Shown in pieces: positions 17,099 through 25,669 of a stretch of 64,000 bases of DNA (position 1 is its first letter; each line of letters begins with the position of its first letter). Position numbers and translations under genes: made by a program. Under the pieces are notes generated by a model. That model saw only the letters and a list, made by a program, of their open reading frames with translations, made no database searches and had not been told where the DNA came from. The stretch is from Glaciecola petra (GTDB taxonomy: Bacteria > Pseudomonadota > Gammaproteobacteria > Enterobacterales > Alteromonadaceae). Where the stretch lies: positions 62,001-126,000 of the forward strand of contig NZ_JAVRHX010000004.1 in the NCBI RefSeq assembly GCF_031846345.1, read 5' to 3'.

Positions 17099-18043
17099 TT
17101 ATGAAACTTGTTTTATACGTAGTTCTTTTGGTACGGCAAATTCAACATTTTCAGGACGCCCGTCACGTTCGCTTGCTTCACTTGCTCCCCATTCAATAAG
17201 TTTGTTTACAACGCCTTCTACGAGCACCTCAGGGGCCGATGCGCCTGCCGTCACCCCAATATGTTGAATACCATCTAACCATTCTTTTTTGATGCAGTTT
17301 TTATCAGCAATAAGATATGCAGTGGCACCCATTTTTTCGGCGAGCTCTCGTAAGCGATTAGAGTTAGAGGAGTTTTGTGCCCCCACCACCAACAACACTT
17401 CACAATCTCCCGACAAGTCGCGAACGGCATCTTGTCGGTTTTGTGTGGCGTAGCAAATATCATCTTTGCGTGGGCCATCAATTTTTGGGAATTTTATTCT
17501 TAATGCGTCTATGACTTCAGCTGTATCGTCGACTGACAATGTGGTTTGACTACAATAGTATAAATCGTCCGCATTATTCACTTGCAATTTAGCAACATCA
17601 TCAATAGATTCGACTAAATAGATACCACCATTCTCATTGCTGTATTGGCCCATGGTGCCTTCTACTTCAGGGTGTCCATGATGGCCAATTAGTATACATT
17701 CGGTTCCCTTTTTACTCGCACGCATGACCTCCATGTGTACTTTAGTCACCAGCGGACAAGTCGCATCAAAAACCTTCAAGCCTCGATCAGTTGCTTCATT
17801 TCGCACAGCTTGGGATACGCCATGGGCAGAAAAAATTACGATTGCATCGTCTGGAACTTCGCTTAATTCATCAACAAATATTGCTCCCCGCCCCTTTAGC
17901 CCATCAACCACAAAACGATTGTGAACAACTTCATGACGCACATAAATAGGCGGTTCAAATATTTCTAAGGCACGTTCGACTATAGTTATCGCTCGGTCTA
18001 CGCCTGCGCAAAACCCTCTAGGGTTAGCCAAATGGATTTGCAT
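17099..18043 (-). CDS. ispH: 4-hydroxy-3-methylbut-2-enyl diphosphate reductase
   Basis: 314 residues from ATG 18043 (MQIHLANPRGFCAG), which has GGAG six bases upstream and aligns with E. coli IspH. Last enzyme of the MEP pathway, reducing HMBPP to IPP and DMAPP with a [4Fe-4S] cluster. The three cluster cysteines are visible in RGFCAGVDRA, FDATCPLVTKVH and DDICYATQNRQ. The substrate-binding residues GHHGHPEVEGT and QNSSNSNRL are intact. Last gene of the ribF-ileS-lspA-fkpB-ispH unit. Its pathway partner ispG is near the other end of the window. Confidence 0.97.
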   Translation of the reverse strand: MQIHLANPRGFCAGVDRAITIVERALEIFEPPIYVRHEVVHNRFVVDGLKGRGAIFVDELSEVPDDAIVIFSAHGVSQAVRNEATDRGLKVFDATCPLVTKVHMEVMRASKKGTECILIGHHGHPEVEGTMGQYSNENGGIYLVESIDDVAKLQVNNADDLYYCSQTTLSVDDTAEVIDALRIKFPKIDGPRKDDICYATQNRQDAVRDLSGDCEVLLVVGAQNSSNSNRLRELAEKMGATAYLIADKNCIKKEWLDGIQHIGVTAGASAPEVLVEGVVNKLIEWGASEASERDGRPENVEFAVPKELRIKQVS

Positions 18044-18081
18044 ATTATTCTCCACAAATTATAGTATTGATATTAGGCCAC

Positions 18082-18525
18082 TTAATCGACAATATCGAGC
18101 ACTTCAACATTAAAAATCAAGGTTTCACCAGCCAAAGGATGGTTAAAGTCGACCGTCACAGAATGCCCGGCAATTGTTCTAATAATACCAGGTAAATCAC
18201 TGCCATCAGGTTGTGCAAATCCGACAATAGCACCTTCTTTTAATTCTATTTCAGCCCCAAACTTGGTGCGGTCTACATGATAGATATTATCCGGGTTAGG
18301 CATACCAAAAACGTCGTCGGGTGGTAAGGTAAATTTCTTTTTATCGCCTACTTTTAGGCCCTTTAGGCAGCTTTCAAAATTAACTGTCAAGCTACCATCT
18401 CCAAGCACCATTTTAGCCGGCTTGTCGTTAACCCGGGTGCTATCTGCCGCTGTCCCATCTTCCAACGTTAGGTCATAATGCAAAATAACCGTACTATTAT
18501 CTGTCACAACAACTGGCTCAGTCAT
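18082..18525 (-). CDS. fkpB: FKBP-type peptidyl-prolyl isomerase FkpB (SlpA)
   Basis: 147 residues of the SlyD-like FKBP group without a metal-binding tail. VILHYDLTLEDGTAADST, FESCLKGLKVGDKKKF, DDVFGMPNPDNI and NHPLAGETLIFNVEVL match the family. Its ATG lies inside the end of lspA (8-base overlap), a strong sign of co-translation in this conserved operon. Second SlyD-class FKBP in the window besides slyD. Confidence 0.93.
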   Translation of the reverse strand: MTEPVVVTDNSTVILHYDLTLEDGTAADSTRVNDKPAKMVLGDGSLTVNFESCLKGLKVGDKKKFTLPPDDVFGMPNPDNIYHVDRTKFGAEIELKEGAIVGFAQPDGSDLPGIIRTIAGHSVTVDFNHPLAGETLIFNVEVLDIVD

Positions 18526-19018
18526 CTACTTTATTTTCCTCTTTGTTTTTAAACATATCAATGATAAGTAGCACAGCACCTAGAAAAATCGCTGAATCCG
18601 CTACATTAAAGGCTGGCCAATGGCTTGTCTTATAATAGAAATCCAGAAAATCGATCACGTAGCCATGCACTATACGGTCAAAAACATTTCCTATTGCGCC
18701 GCCTAAAATAAAACTAAACGCCACTGGAAGTAATATCTGGTCTCGATTTGATTGTCGCAGCCACCACAATATTAAGGCGCTTACAATTAATGCCACAGCA
18801 CTTAAGAAATAGCGCTGCCAGCCACTTGCATTGCTGAGGAAACTAAACGCAGCTCCGTGATTATGCACATAAAAAAGATTGAAAAAACTGGTGATTTGAA
18901 TGGATTCAAATTCATACATCGCATTAACAATCGCCATCTTGCTTGCTTGATCAACAACAAATACAATCACGCTTATCCATAAAAACCGGAGTCCTGTTTG
19001 CTTCAGTAGATTAAGCAT
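18518..19018 (-). CDS. lspA: Lipoprotein signal peptidase II
   Basis: 166 residues from ATG 19018 (MLNLLKQTG). Inner-membrane aspartyl protease that cleaves prolipoprotein signal peptides before the lipidated Cys. Four membrane segments are apparent. The catalytic aspartates are in GNVFDRIVHG and FNVADSAIF, and NLFYVHNHGAAFSFL is the conserved family block. The start overlaps the end of ileS by 8 bases and the stop overlaps fkpB by 8. Lipoproteins it would process in this window include BamB and the collagen-like lipoprotein. Confidence 0.96.
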   Translation of the reverse strand: MLNLLKQTGLRFLWISVIVFVVDQASKMAIVNAMYEFESIQITSFFNLFYVHNHGAAFSFLSNASGWQRYFLSAVALIVSALILWWLRQSNRDQILLPVAFSFILGGAIGNVFDRIVHGYVIDFLDFYYKTSHWPAFNVADSAIFLGAVLLIIDMFKNKEENKVDD

Positions 19019-21860
19019 ACTTTCGCACTTCCCCTTGCCCATCAACATTATCGATACATCTGTTACAGAGCTCAGGGTGTTTAGGATCGCTAGATACCTC
19101 TGCTTTATGATGCCAACATCTTGTACACTTTTCGTTTTCTGATTTATGGACTACTACGTAGAGACCTTCGTCAGCAGTCGCAGCATCTTTTTGTAAGTCT
19201 TCGTGTAATTCTGTTTGCGCAAAAATACTCGCTTCTGAGGTGATCAATACAAACCGCAACTCATCTTTTAGTTGGGCTAATAAGGCATAATTAGCTTCAT
19301 TCAAATATAGACTTATTTCTGCTTCTAGCGAACCACCAATAATTTTGGCGTTTCGTGCTTTTTCAAGTGCGCTATTTACTTCCGCCTTAATTTTCATGAC
19401 TTTTTGCCAATATTCATGATTCATAGTTTGTTGATCAGTATTGAAAGCCTCCACTTTTGGTAATTTTGTATACCAAACATCTGTAAAAACAAACTCGCTG
19501 CGTTCGCCGGGCAAAGCTTCCCATACTTCTTGTGCAGTAAAGCTCATAATGGGCGCCATCCAACGCACTAGTCCTTCCATTATGTGATAAAGAGCAGTTT
19601 GACAAGACCGTCGCGCAATACCATTTGCTTTAGCCGTATATTGCCTATCTTTAATAATATCCAAATAAAAACTGCCCATTTCAATCGAGCAAAATTGCAT
19701 AAGTGTTTGTGTAACAATCAGCATATCGTAGTCTTCATATGCAGCTAAAATTTGCGCTTGTACTTGCTCTGCTCTTGCCAAAGCCCATGCATCTAAAGCA
19801 ACCATTTCGGCCGGTGCAACTAAGTCCGTTGCTGGGTCAAAGCCATTTAAATTAGCGAGCAAAAAGCGACAGGTATTTCGAATGCGGCGATAAGCGTCTG
19901 CCGAACGTTTAAGAATTTCATCGCTGACGGTCATTTCACCACGATAGTCGGTCGAAGCAGCCCATAGCCTTAAAATATCTGCACCTAACTTATTAGTGAC
20001 ATGTTGTGGTGCAATAACATTGCCCAATGACTTCGACATTTTTTTACCATGAGCATCGACAGTAAAGCCATGAGTCAATACTTCTTTATATGGTGCTTGG
20101 CCATGCATGGCGATTGAAGACATCAACGACGACATGAACCAACCTCTATGTTGGTCAGAACCTTCAAGATACAAATCAGCAGAGGCTTGAATATCCTCTC
20201 GCTGATCAACAACAAAATAATGTGTTACCCCAGAATCAAACCAAACGTCTAAAGTATCGGTTACTTTCACATAATCTGCTGCATCTGCGCCAATGAGTTC
20301 CTCATCACTAAAGTCCCACCATGCTTGAATACCCGTCGATTCAACTGCAAGCGCCACTTTTTCCATGATGGTGGCGGACTGAGGATGTAATTCGCCAGTC
20401 GCAACATGCACAAACAAACAAATAGGTACACCCCACGTTCTTTGTCGCGATATACACCAATCAGGTCGACCTTCGACCATTCCTTTTATGCGTTCTTCGC
20501 CCCAGGATGGTATCCATTTTGTTTGCTTTATTTTCTCGACGGATTCAGCACGAAGGCCGTTTTTGTCCATACTAATAAACCATTGTGGAGTCGCTCTAAA
20601 TATAATAGGTGTTTTATGACGCCAACAATGTGGATAACTATGTTCATATTTTACATTTAATACTAAACGCTTTGCTTCACTTAGCGCATCAATAATAGAT
20701 TGGTTGGCTTTGAATACATGCTGCCCTGCAAACATTGGTGTATCGGCAATATAAACACCATTTGGTCCTACTGGATTGTACACTTCTATGTCGTATAATT
20801 TACCCACATTGAAATCGTCGACACCGTGAGCCGGTGCTGTATGCACGCAACCAGTACCAGATTCTGTGGTGACATGTTCACCCAATATCAAGGGTACTTT
20901 GATGTCCAGAAGTGGATGTTCAACTAGCAATGTTTCTAACGCACTTCCTGTACAATGCGCTATCAGCTTAGTGCTACTCGCATGGTAACGAGTTGCGCAT
21001 GATTCCATCAAATCACTGGCAATAATATAACGGTGCGTATCACCTTCAATTTGCATATCGACTAATGCGTATTGTAATTCAGGGTGCAAACTTATCGCTC
21101 GGTTTGCTGGTATAGTCCAGGGCGTAGTTGTCCATATAACAACACTTGCATCAACGGCCGCCATTTCTTCCGTTGTTAAGCCAAAGGCTGTGGCAAAAGC
21201 TGAGCAATCGCTTACTGGGAAAGATACATCTATAGCTGGCGAAACCTTGTCTTGATACTCGACCTCTGCTTCAGCCAATGCAGATGCACAATCTGTGCAC
21301 CAATGTACCGGTTTAAAGCCTTTTTCTAAGTGACCCGATTGTACAATTTTACTCAGTGCGCGAATAATGTCAGCTTCGCTTTTAAAATCCATTGTTTTAT
21401 ATGGTTGGTCCCAGTTTCCGAGCACTCCTAGGCGTTGGAAATCTTTACTCTGACCCTGTATTTGTGTTTCTGCATAACGACGACATTTTTCCCTGAACTC
21501 TGCAACAGACACTTTTTTACCGGGCTTACCAACTTTCTTTTCTACCATCAATTCAATAGGCAAGCCATGACAATCCCAACCTGGTACGTAGGGGGAATCA
21601 AAATCAGACAAAGTTTTTGACTTAACGATAATATCTTTCAAGATTTTGTTAACGGCATGGCCAATATGTATATCACCGTTTGCATAGGGAGGGCCATCAT
21701 GAAGAATAAATGAAGGTTTACCTGCTTTAGCTTGCCTAATTTTTTGATAAAGCTTTTTTTCTTCCCATTGCTTTAGCATTTGAGGTTCACGATTAGCTAA
21801 ATTACCACGCATTGGAAAGGCAGTATCGGGTAAATTTAACGTCGCTTTATAGTCATTCAT
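19011..21860 (-). CDS. ileS: Isoleucine-tRNA ligase
   Basis: 949 residues from ATG 21860 (MNDYKATLNLP), which matches the E. coli start; an in-frame start at 21869 is less likely. Class I synthetase with HIGH (YANGDIHIGHAVNK) and KMSKS (GKKMSKSLGNV) motifs. The CP1 editing domain contains the block TTTPWTIPANRAI, and a C-terminal zinc site is formed by CTRCWHH and CNRCID. Bacterial type 1, normally sensitive to mupirocin. Between ribF and lspA in the conserved operon. Confidence 0.98.
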   Translation of the reverse strand: MNDYKATLNLPDTAFPMRGNLANREPQMLKQWEEKKLYQKIRQAKAGKPSFILHDGPPYANGDIHIGHAVNKILKDIIVKSKTLSDFDSPYVPGWDCHGLPIELMVEKKVGKPGKKVSVAEFREKCRRYAETQIQGQSKDFQRLGVLGNWDQPYKTMDFKSEADIIRALSKIVQSGHLEKGFKPVHWCTDCASALAEAEVEYQDKVSPAIDVSFPVSDCSAFATAFGLTTEEMAAVDASVVIWTTTPWTIPANRAISLHPELQYALVDMQIEGDTHRYIIASDLMESCATRYHASSTKLIAHCTGSALETLLVEHPLLDIKVPLILGEHVTTESGTGCVHTAPAHGVDDFNVGKLYDIEVYNPVGPNGVYIADTPMFAGQHVFKANQSIIDALSEAKRLVLNVKYEHSYPHCWRHKTPIIFRATPQWFISMDKNGLRAESVEKIKQTKWIPSWGEERIKGMVEGRPDWCISRQRTWGVPICLFVHVATGELHPQSATIMEKVALAVESTGIQAWWDFSDEELIGADAADYVKVTDTLDVWFDSGVTHYFVVDQREDIQASADLYLEGSDQHRGWFMSSLMSSIAMHGQAPYKEVLTHGFTVDAHGKKMSKSLGNVIAPQHVTNKLGADILRLWAASTDYRGEMTVSDEILKRSADAYRRIRNTCRFLLANLNGFDPATDLVAPAEMVALDAWALARAEQVQAQILAAYEDYDMLIVTQTLMQFCSIEMGSFYLDIIKDRQYTAKANGIARRSCQTALYHIMEGLVRWMAPIMSFTAQEVWEALPGERSEFVFTDVWYTKLPKVEAFNTDQQTMNHEYWQKVMKIKAEVNSALEKARNAKIIGGSLEAEISLYLNEANYALLAQLKDELRFVLITSEASIFAQTELHEDLQKDAATADEGLYVVVHKSENEKCTRCWHHKAEVSSDPKHPELCNRCIDNVDGQGEVRKYA

Positions 21861-21952
21861 AATTGGCACTCACTATAGGCACTCATGTTTATTCTTTTAC
21901 TCATATTTTCAACATTTATTAATAATCTAATATTTTTTCACGAAACCGATTT

Positions 21953-22900
21953 TTAAATCACTACTGCTTTAGCAGTATCATCGCGAAGGATCTGTTTTGC
22001 TTCTTGGGCATCTACGTTAATTTGCGTTTGCAAGGCTGCAAAATCGGCAAACTTTCTTTCGTCTCTTATTTTGTCGACAAAATCGACTTTTATATGCTGT
22101 CCGTATAAGTCAGCATTAAAATCAAACAAATGCGCCTCTAACTGAATCTTTGTCCCGTTCAATGTTGGTCTATTCCCGACATTGACTACTGCATCGTACC
22201 ACGCGTCTTTAGTTCTTGCTCTGCAAGCAAATACGCCACTAACCGGTGATTTATGTCTGTTGAGTAAAATATTGGCAGTCGGAAAACCTATTTTTCGACC
22301 ATTTTTCTCACCATGTACAACTTTACCACTGACGCAAAAGGCCCTACCCAACATATAGTTTACCGATGCAAAATCGCTTCTAGCTATAGCATCTCGAATC
22401 GCAGTTGAACTAATACGCGAGTCGTGCAACCTGAAACTTTGTGTACTGGCTAAGCTAAAGCCCGAAGTGATGCTGTGCGCTTGCAATAGTGCGTAGTCAC
22501 CGGCACGTTTATGCCCAAATTTAAAATCATCACCAACAACTAAAAATTTCACACCAAGTTGCCTCACTAAAAGAGATTGTACAAAATCTTTTGGCGACAT
22601 ATTAGAAAATGTGCGGGTAAAGCGCACACATATTAATCGGTCAATACCTATGGCTTTTAGTGCGTTGTATTTATCCCGCAACAGCGACAATCTTGCCGGT
22701 GCATGCTCGGGCGCAAACAGCTCTTCAGGCTGCGGTTCAAAAACCATTACAGCGGCGGGTAAGTTCAGCGACTGCGCTTTTTCTAATAAGTTACGCAAAA
22801 CAGCCTGATGCCCCAAATGTACACCATCGAATTTACCGATAGTTAACACACAGCCATGATGACTGGCATTAATGTTTTGTAGGCCTCTGATTAATTCCAC
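21953..22900 (-). CDS. ribF: Bifunctional riboflavin kinase/FMN adenylyltransferase
   Basis: 315 residues. The N-terminal nucleotidyltransferase domain has GKFDGVHLGHQAVL and VVGDDFKFGHKRAGD; the C-terminal flavokinase domain has GRKIGFPTANI and NVGNRPT. Makes FMN and FAD, the cofactor used by NadB and inserted with SdhE elsewhere in the window. First gene of the ribF-ileS-lspA-fkpB-ispH unit, with a good promoter at 23040-23068. Confidence 0.97.
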   Translation of the reverse strand: MELIRGLQNINASHHGCVLTIGKFDGVHLGHQAVLRNLLEKAQSLNLPAAVMVFEPQPEELFAPEHAPARLSLLRDKYNALKAIGIDRLICVRFTRTFSNMSPKDFVQSLLVRQLGVKFLVVGDDFKFGHKRAGDYALLQAHSITSGFSLASTQSFRLHDSRISSTAIRDAIARSDFASVNYMLGRAFCVSGKVVHGEKNGRKIGFPTANILLNRHKSPVSGVFACRARTKDAWYDAVVNVGNRPTLNGTKIQLEAHLFDFNADLYGQHIKVDFVDKIRDERKFADFAALQTQINVDAQEAKQILRDDTAKAVVI

Positions 22901-23039
22901 GCTTTAAATAGTTCCAAACAGCTAATTCGAGCTTATGTTGAGCTTACCACTTTGTTTAACAATGTATTGTTTACGCCAAACATGAATTGGCGACATCATT
23001 ACTCAAATTATACACAAAGGGGATGACTAAAAGCGGTAG

Positions 23040-23068
23040 ATTATAAACGAGTCAGCTAGTATTACCAA
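23040..23068 (-). promoter_or_regulatory. Sigma-70-type promoter for the ribF operon
   Basis: On the minus strand TTGGTA (23068-23063), a 17-base spacer and a perfect TATAAT (23045-23040), lying about 140 bases before the ribF ATG. A second TATAAT at 23012-23007 lacks a good -35 element. Read by eye. Confidence 0.6.
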
Positions 23069-23107
23069 CGCTTTGTGGCGAGTGTTTACGAATTTAGACA
23101 ATGATTT

Positions 23108-24676
23108 TTATTTACCGGTGTCTTGATTTGAAACTAATTGATTGGGACGCACCCCTAAAAGCAACAATAAACACCCATACACGCCTACACCAATAGCAAT
23201 GGTAGCGATGAGTTCTAGAATACGTGCTCGTAAAACTAAGTCGAACCAGTCTACCTGCATGGAATAAGTATAAATCGCAGAGGTCATAATTAAACTCGCG
23301 ACCAATACCCTAGCTAAAAACCACCATGTACTGGTAGATATTTTAAAAACACCTAAGATAGAGAGCCTGCGATACAATAAAAAAGCATTCAAACTACCTG
23401 ATAACGCCGTCGCCATTGCCAGCCCGACGTAACTGAATGGAATCGCCAAAATTAAATTAAAAACCATGTTCGCAGCCATGGTAATAATACCGTAGCGTAC
23501 TGGCGTTTTAGTATCTTGGCGCGAATAAAAAGCAGGTGCAAAAATTTTTACTAGCATAAAACTAAATAATCCACTGGCATAGGCCATCAAACTATACGAT
23601 GCCATTAAAGTATCGTGGGTACTAAATTCACCACGTTGAAAAATAACTAATAATAACGGCATTGCAAGCACAATAAGAGCTACACTAGCCGGAATACCAA
23701 GAATAGCGATAAGCCGCAGTGCCCAATCTATGTTCCTTGAAAAAGCTTTCTTGTCAGAACTTACGTGATTGCGCGAGAGTGTGGGTAAAATAACTGTAGC
23801 AATAGCTATACCAAACAATCCTAGCGGGAATTCAAGTAAGCGGTCAGAGTAATACAACCAACTAATAGATCCTGTCATCAAAAAGCTGGCAATTAAGGTG
23901 TCTAACAACAAGTTTATTTGACTCACTGAAACGCCAAATAAAGCTGGGATCATTAATACCCGAACTTTTTTCACATTGGGATCAGACCAGCCCCATTTAG
24001 GTTTAACCAACAAACCTGCCCTAAACAAAAAAGGTAATTGAAACGTTAACTGGACAAATCCCCCCAGAAAAACCCCCCAAGCAAGTGCAAATGCAGTGTC
24101 ACTCACATAAGGACTTAAATAATAAGCACAGCCTATAATACAAACATTAAGTAAAACTGGGGTAAATGCTGTGGCAGCAAACTTATTCAAAGTGTTCAGT
24201 ACGGCTCCTACAAAACCAGCCAATGAAATAAAGAAAATATAAGGAAAGGTAATTTTTAAGAGTAATGAAGCTAATTCGAATTTTTGGCCGCCGGGTTCAT
24301 CATTGACATAATCGACAAACCAGCCCATACCAAACATTGCAGCTAATACTGGTGATGCTATAACCCCCACTACAGCGGTTACAAACACGATCGCACCGAG
24401 GGTTCCAGATATTTTTGCTACAAACTCTCTTAGTTTTTTGTCGTCATTTTCAGCTTGTACTTCTGCCAATACTGGAATAAACGCCTGTGCAAAAGCACCT
24501 TCAGCAAATAGCCTCCTCAAAAAATTAGGAATTTTGTTTGCGAAAAAAAATACATCCGCAGCAGCACCTGCGCCCATAAAATTCGCCACAACAATATCTC
24601 GTATTAAACCCAATATCCGCGATAAAAAGGTCATAGCGCTGACGATGATGCTTGCTTTTAGTAGTTGTTTAGCCAT
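23108..24676 (-). CDS. murJ: Lipid II flippase MurJ (MviN)
   Basis: 522 residues, polytopic MOP-superfamily protein with about 14 membrane segments. It begins KASIIVSAMTFLSRILGLIRD and has GAGAAADVFFFANKIPNFLRRLFAEGAFAQAFIP in pieces typical of MurJ. Flips lipid II across the inner membrane for peptidoglycan synthesis. It is upstream of ribF in the same direction but separated by 207 bases with a ribF promoter, and divergent from rpsT, the common arrangement in this order. Confidence 0.96.
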   Translation of the reverse strand: MAKQLLKASIIVSAMTFLSRILGLIRDIVVANFMGAGAAADVFFFANKIPNFLRRLFAEGAFAQAFIPVLAEVQAENDDKKLREFVAKISGTLGAIVFVTAVVGVIASPVLAAMFGMGWFVDYVNDEPGGQKFELASLLLKITFPYIFFISLAGFVGAVLNTLNKFAATAFTPVLLNVCIIGCAYYLSPYVSDTAFALAWGVFLGGFVQLTFQLPFLFRAGLLVKPKWGWSDPNVKKVRVLMIPALFGVSVSQINLLLDTLIASFLMTGSISWLYYSDRLLEFPLGLFGIAIATVILPTLSRNHVSSDKKAFSRNIDWALRLIAILGIPASVALIVLAMPLLLVIFQRGEFSTHDTLMASYSLMAYASGLFSFMLVKIFAPAFYSRQDTKTPVRYGIITMAANMVFNLILAIPFSYVGLAMATALSGSLNAFLLYRRLSILGVFKISTSTWWFLARVLVASLIMTSAIYTYSMQVDWFDLVLRARILELIATIAIGVGVYGCLLLLLGVRPNQLVSNQDTGK

Positions 24677-24963
24677 ATGTTGACTCTAAGCGGCTAGGTG
24701 ACGAATCCAAGGTAATTAAACTCTCTGTGGTTGAAAATTCTTTGATGCCCTTACTAGTAAGAATGCATGTTTTAATTAAGACCATATTGGCTTAATAATA
24801 GGCTACATCTAACGACAAGGACAATGATAAAGATAGTAGCATCAGTTTAATATGCTATCTAAGGCTTTTTTCATTAAAATAAGTCAATTTCATTGACAAA
24901 TACTACAATAACCCTGATAATCCGCACCCTCAATTTTGACATCAATATTTTAGGAGTTACACC
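24677..24963. other. murJ-rpsT divergent intergenic region
   Basis: 287 bases. The rpsT promoter lies in the right half. The left half contains an ACTAGT-centred inverted repeat (CTTACTAGTAAG, about 24750-24761) in what would be the murJ leader. No ORF seen. Confidence 0.5.
24893..24921 (+). promoter_or_regulatory. Strong sigma-70 promoter of rpsT
   Basis: Consensus -35 TTGACA (24893-24898), 17-base spacer and -10 GATAAT (24916-24921, one mismatch). It lies about 40 bases upstream of the rpsT start, consistent with high expression of a ribosomal protein gene. Confidence 0.75.
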
Positions 24964-25227
24964 TTGGCTAACATTAAGTCTGCTAAGAAACGTGCAATTC
25001 AAGCTGAAAAGCGTCGCCAGCATAATGCAAGCCGTCGCTCCATGACTAGAACTTGCCTTAAGAAAGTTATCACCGCTATTGAAGCTGGCGATAAAGAAGC
25101 TGCACAAACAGCATTTACGGTTGCTGTGCCCGTTCTTGACAGAATGGCTACAAAAGGCTTAATTCACAAGAATAAAGCAGCGCGCCATAAATCACGCTTG
25201 AACGCACAAATAAAAGCACTAGCTTAA
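24964..25227 (+). CDS. rpsT: 30S ribosomal protein S20
   Basis: 87 residues, Lys/Arg-rich, starting ANIKSAKKRAIQAEKRRQHN and ending NAQIKALA, full length for S20, which binds 16S rRNA in the body of the 30S subunit. The start codon is TTG at 24964 with AGGAG nine bases upstream. E. coli rpsT also uses UUG, which is tied to its translational autoregulation, so the same control is likely here. A terminator follows at 25284. Confidence 0.97.
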   Translation: MANIKSAKKRAIQAEKRRQHNASRRSMTRTCLKKVITAIEAGDKEAAQTAFTVAVPVLDRMATKGLIHKNKAARHKSRLNAQIKALA

Positions 25228-25283
25228 GCTGATATTACATATCTTGTGTTTAATTGGTATGTAAAGCGTCTTAACACTTTTTA

Positions 25284-25312
25284 AAAACCGAAGTCCACAC
25301 TTCGGTTTTTTT
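25284..25312 (+). terminator. Rho-independent terminator after rpsT
   Basis: AAAAACCGAAG / CTTCGGTTTTT stem with a six-base loop (TCCACA), followed by a T-rich stretch; about 57 bases past the rpsT stop. A textbook intrinsic terminator. Confidence 0.88.
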
Positions 25313-25393
25313 ATTTATTTTTTATATTTTACAAAGCTCATTAGCCAATATCTGCGTATAAATATACATTGTGGTCGATTGAGATTTTTAACT

Positions 25394-25561
25394 ATGATCA
25401 AATATATGTTCGCGTTTCCCTTAGCCTTATGTTTAATCTGGTATTTGTATTTGCGCGCTAACCAATATTCAGTAGAACAAGGTAAACAAGGGTTCGTTTA
25501 TATTGCTGTCGTTTCTTTTGTCATTGTTGCTTTTTTCTCATTAGTTAATTTGATTATGTAA
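25394..25561 (+). CDS. Small two-helix membrane protein, unknown function
   Basis: 55 residues from ATG 25394 (MIKYMFAFPLALCLIWYLYL); a TTG at 25379 would add five. Two hydrophobic segments (about residues 3-20 and 33-53) flank a short polar loop NQYSVEQGKQG. No family recognised. It has its own space between the rpsT terminator and the terminator at 25598, and an even codon use, which make it a likely real gene. No clear Shine-Dalgarno. Confidence 0.6.
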   Translation: MIKYMFAFPLALCLIWYLYLRANQYSVEQGKQGFVYIAVVSFVIVAFFSLVNLIM

Positions 25562-25597
25562 TTAAGCGTTAATGATTCATAAAAGTTCAACATGATC

Positions 25598-25629
25598 AAA
25601 AAAGCTCGCTTTTAAAGGCGAGCTTTTTG
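25598..25629. terminator. Bidirectional terminator between the small membrane gene and ppiD
   Basis: AAAAAGCTCGC / GCGAGCTTTTT inverted repeat with a short loop. A T run follows on both strands (longest on the minus strand), so it can end both the plus-strand small gene and the minus-strand ppiD transcript. Confidence 0.8.
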
Positions 25630-25669
25630 GTTTGGCAATTTAATCATTTTAAATTGCTTTATTGTTATC

